From Bacilli bacterium (GTDB taxonomy: Bacteria; Bacillota_I; Bacilli_A; RF39; UBA660): 13,722 nucleotides of DNA. This document shows positions 13,242 through 13,722 of this stretch, piece by piece. The stretch is from the NCBI GenBank assembly GCA_028685445.1, contig JAQUDY010000013.1, forward strand, positions 1 to 13,722. The letters are read 5' to 3'. The notes beneath the pieces are model-generated. The model did not search any database, had not been told where the DNA came from, and worked only from the letters and a program-made list of their open reading frames with translations. Within the stretch, counting starts at the first letter, position 1. The number at the start of each line of letters is the position of its first letter. The position numbers and the translations under genes are program-made.

Positions 13242-13250
13242 TGATATAAT
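13242..13250 (+). promoter_or_regulatory. Extended -10 promoter for pcrA
   Basis: TGATATAAT is a perfect extended -10, 24 bases before the start codon. The -35 position is only a T-tract. A TTGACA at 13200-13205 is much too far upstream to pair with it. AGGAA at 13265-13269 is the ribosome binding site. Confidence 0.6.
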
Positions 13251-13274
13251 TAAGTAAGGAAAGTAGGAATCTTT

Positions 13275-13712
13275 ATGAATTATTTAGACAATTTAAATGA
13301 AAATCAAAAAAAGGCGGTAATTCATAAAGAGGGACCAGTTTTAGTTATGGCAGGAGCTGGATCAGGTAAAACAAAAGTATTAACAACTAGAATTGTTCAT
13401 TTAATAGAAAAAGGAGTACCAGATTATAATGTACTTGCCATTACTTTTACTAACAAAGCAGCAGCAGAGATGAGATCAAGAGTTAATAATATGATTGGTG
13501 ATGTTTCTTCTTTTATTGGAACCTTTCACTCTTTAGGACTTAGAATTATTAGAGAAAACTATGAAGAATTAAACTTAAATAGTAATTTTACAATAATAGA
13601 TAGTGATGATGTTTTATCTATTATTAAAAGAATATTAAAAGATAAAAATCTCGATCCTAAACAATACAGTCCTTATTACATAAGAAATAGAATTAGTTTT
13701 ATTAAAAACTAA
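13275..13712 (+). CDS. pcrA: PcrA/UvrD-type helicase, N-terminal part, interrupted by an in-frame stop
   Basis: This is the first 145 residues of a superfamily 1A 3'-5' DNA helicase used in repair and in removing obstacles from replication forks; full proteins are about 720-750 residues. Visible motifs are the Q motif (LNENQKKAV), Walker A (AGAGSGKT, 26-33), motif Ia (AITFTNKAAAEMRSR) and Ib (GTFHSLGLRII), followed by FTIIDSDDVLSIIKRILK. The frame meets TAA at 13710-13712 right after FIKN. The bases after it read on in the same frame as MLS, matching the family's KNE-x-L pattern with the stop replacing Glu, so a GAA-to-TAA change or base error is likely. The gene then runs off the window. The start is supported by AGGAA 5 bases upstream. 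Confidence 0.85.
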   Translation: MNYLDNLNENQKKAVIHKEGPVLVMAGAGSGKTKVLTTRIVHLIEKGVPDYNVLAITFTNKAAAEMRSRVNNMIGDVSSFIGTFHSLGLRIIRENYEELNLNSNFTIIDSDDVLSIIKRILKDKNLDPKQYSPYYIRNRISFIKN

Positions 13713-13722
13713 ATGTTATCTG

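Overview
The window looks like a contig from a very AT-rich, low-GC Gram-positive bacterium, probably an uncultured gut-type member of the Bacilli/Mollicutes-related lineages (RF39/RFN20-like; inferred from gene style only). The genetic code appears standard: every tryptophan in the recognised proteins is TGG, stops are mostly TAA, with one TAG (pheS) and one TGA (the nrnA-like gene). Genes are tightly packed, several intrinsic terminators overlap the 3' ends of the genes they end, and start sites carry AGGAGG- or GGTGA-type ribosome binding sites.

Layout. 1-120 holds an open frame on the minus strand that abuts a 5'-truncated Clp ATPase on the plus strand (115-1134), probably an inverted contig-end join. 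Next come a LemA-like membrane protein (minus), an MBL-fold hydrolase (plus) and a GerQ-like spore-coat-domain protein (minus), then lysS (2702-4180) and a YfcC/DcuC-type membrane carrier (4277-5686). From 5687 to 6002 there is a terminator, a good promoter and a T-box leader with a Phe (TTC) specifier candidate. It controls pheS-pheT (6003-9358), which are followed closely by an NrnA-type DHH phosphoesterase (9386-10345).

The accessory part starts at 10409. A 517-residue exported surface protein has a SipW/TasA-like signal segment and a C-terminal domain that looks like the variable C-type-lectin-like domain of a diversity-generating retroelement (DGR) target. About 120 bases near its 3' end (11777-11898) are only 9% A and 57% GC in an A-rich gene, the footprint expected when template adenines have been replaced, and a 6-bp stem with a 4-base loop lies just downstream. 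No reverse transcriptase, Avd or template repeat is in the window, so any DGR machinery must lie elsewhere. The gene is followed by about 160 bases of unusually GC-rich, hairpin-forming non-coding DNA (possible structured RNA), then an XRE regulator fused to an ImmA/IrrE-like domain whose HEXXH motif has decayed. The window ends inside pcrA/uvrD, whose frame is broken by a TAA exactly where a Glu codon would be expected.

How the parts fit together: the backbone is translation housekeeping (LysRS, PheRS with tRNA-sensing control) plus nucleotide turnover, proteolysis and DNA repair. The DGR-type surface protein, structured element and decayed regulator form a small accessory island between nrnA and pcrA.
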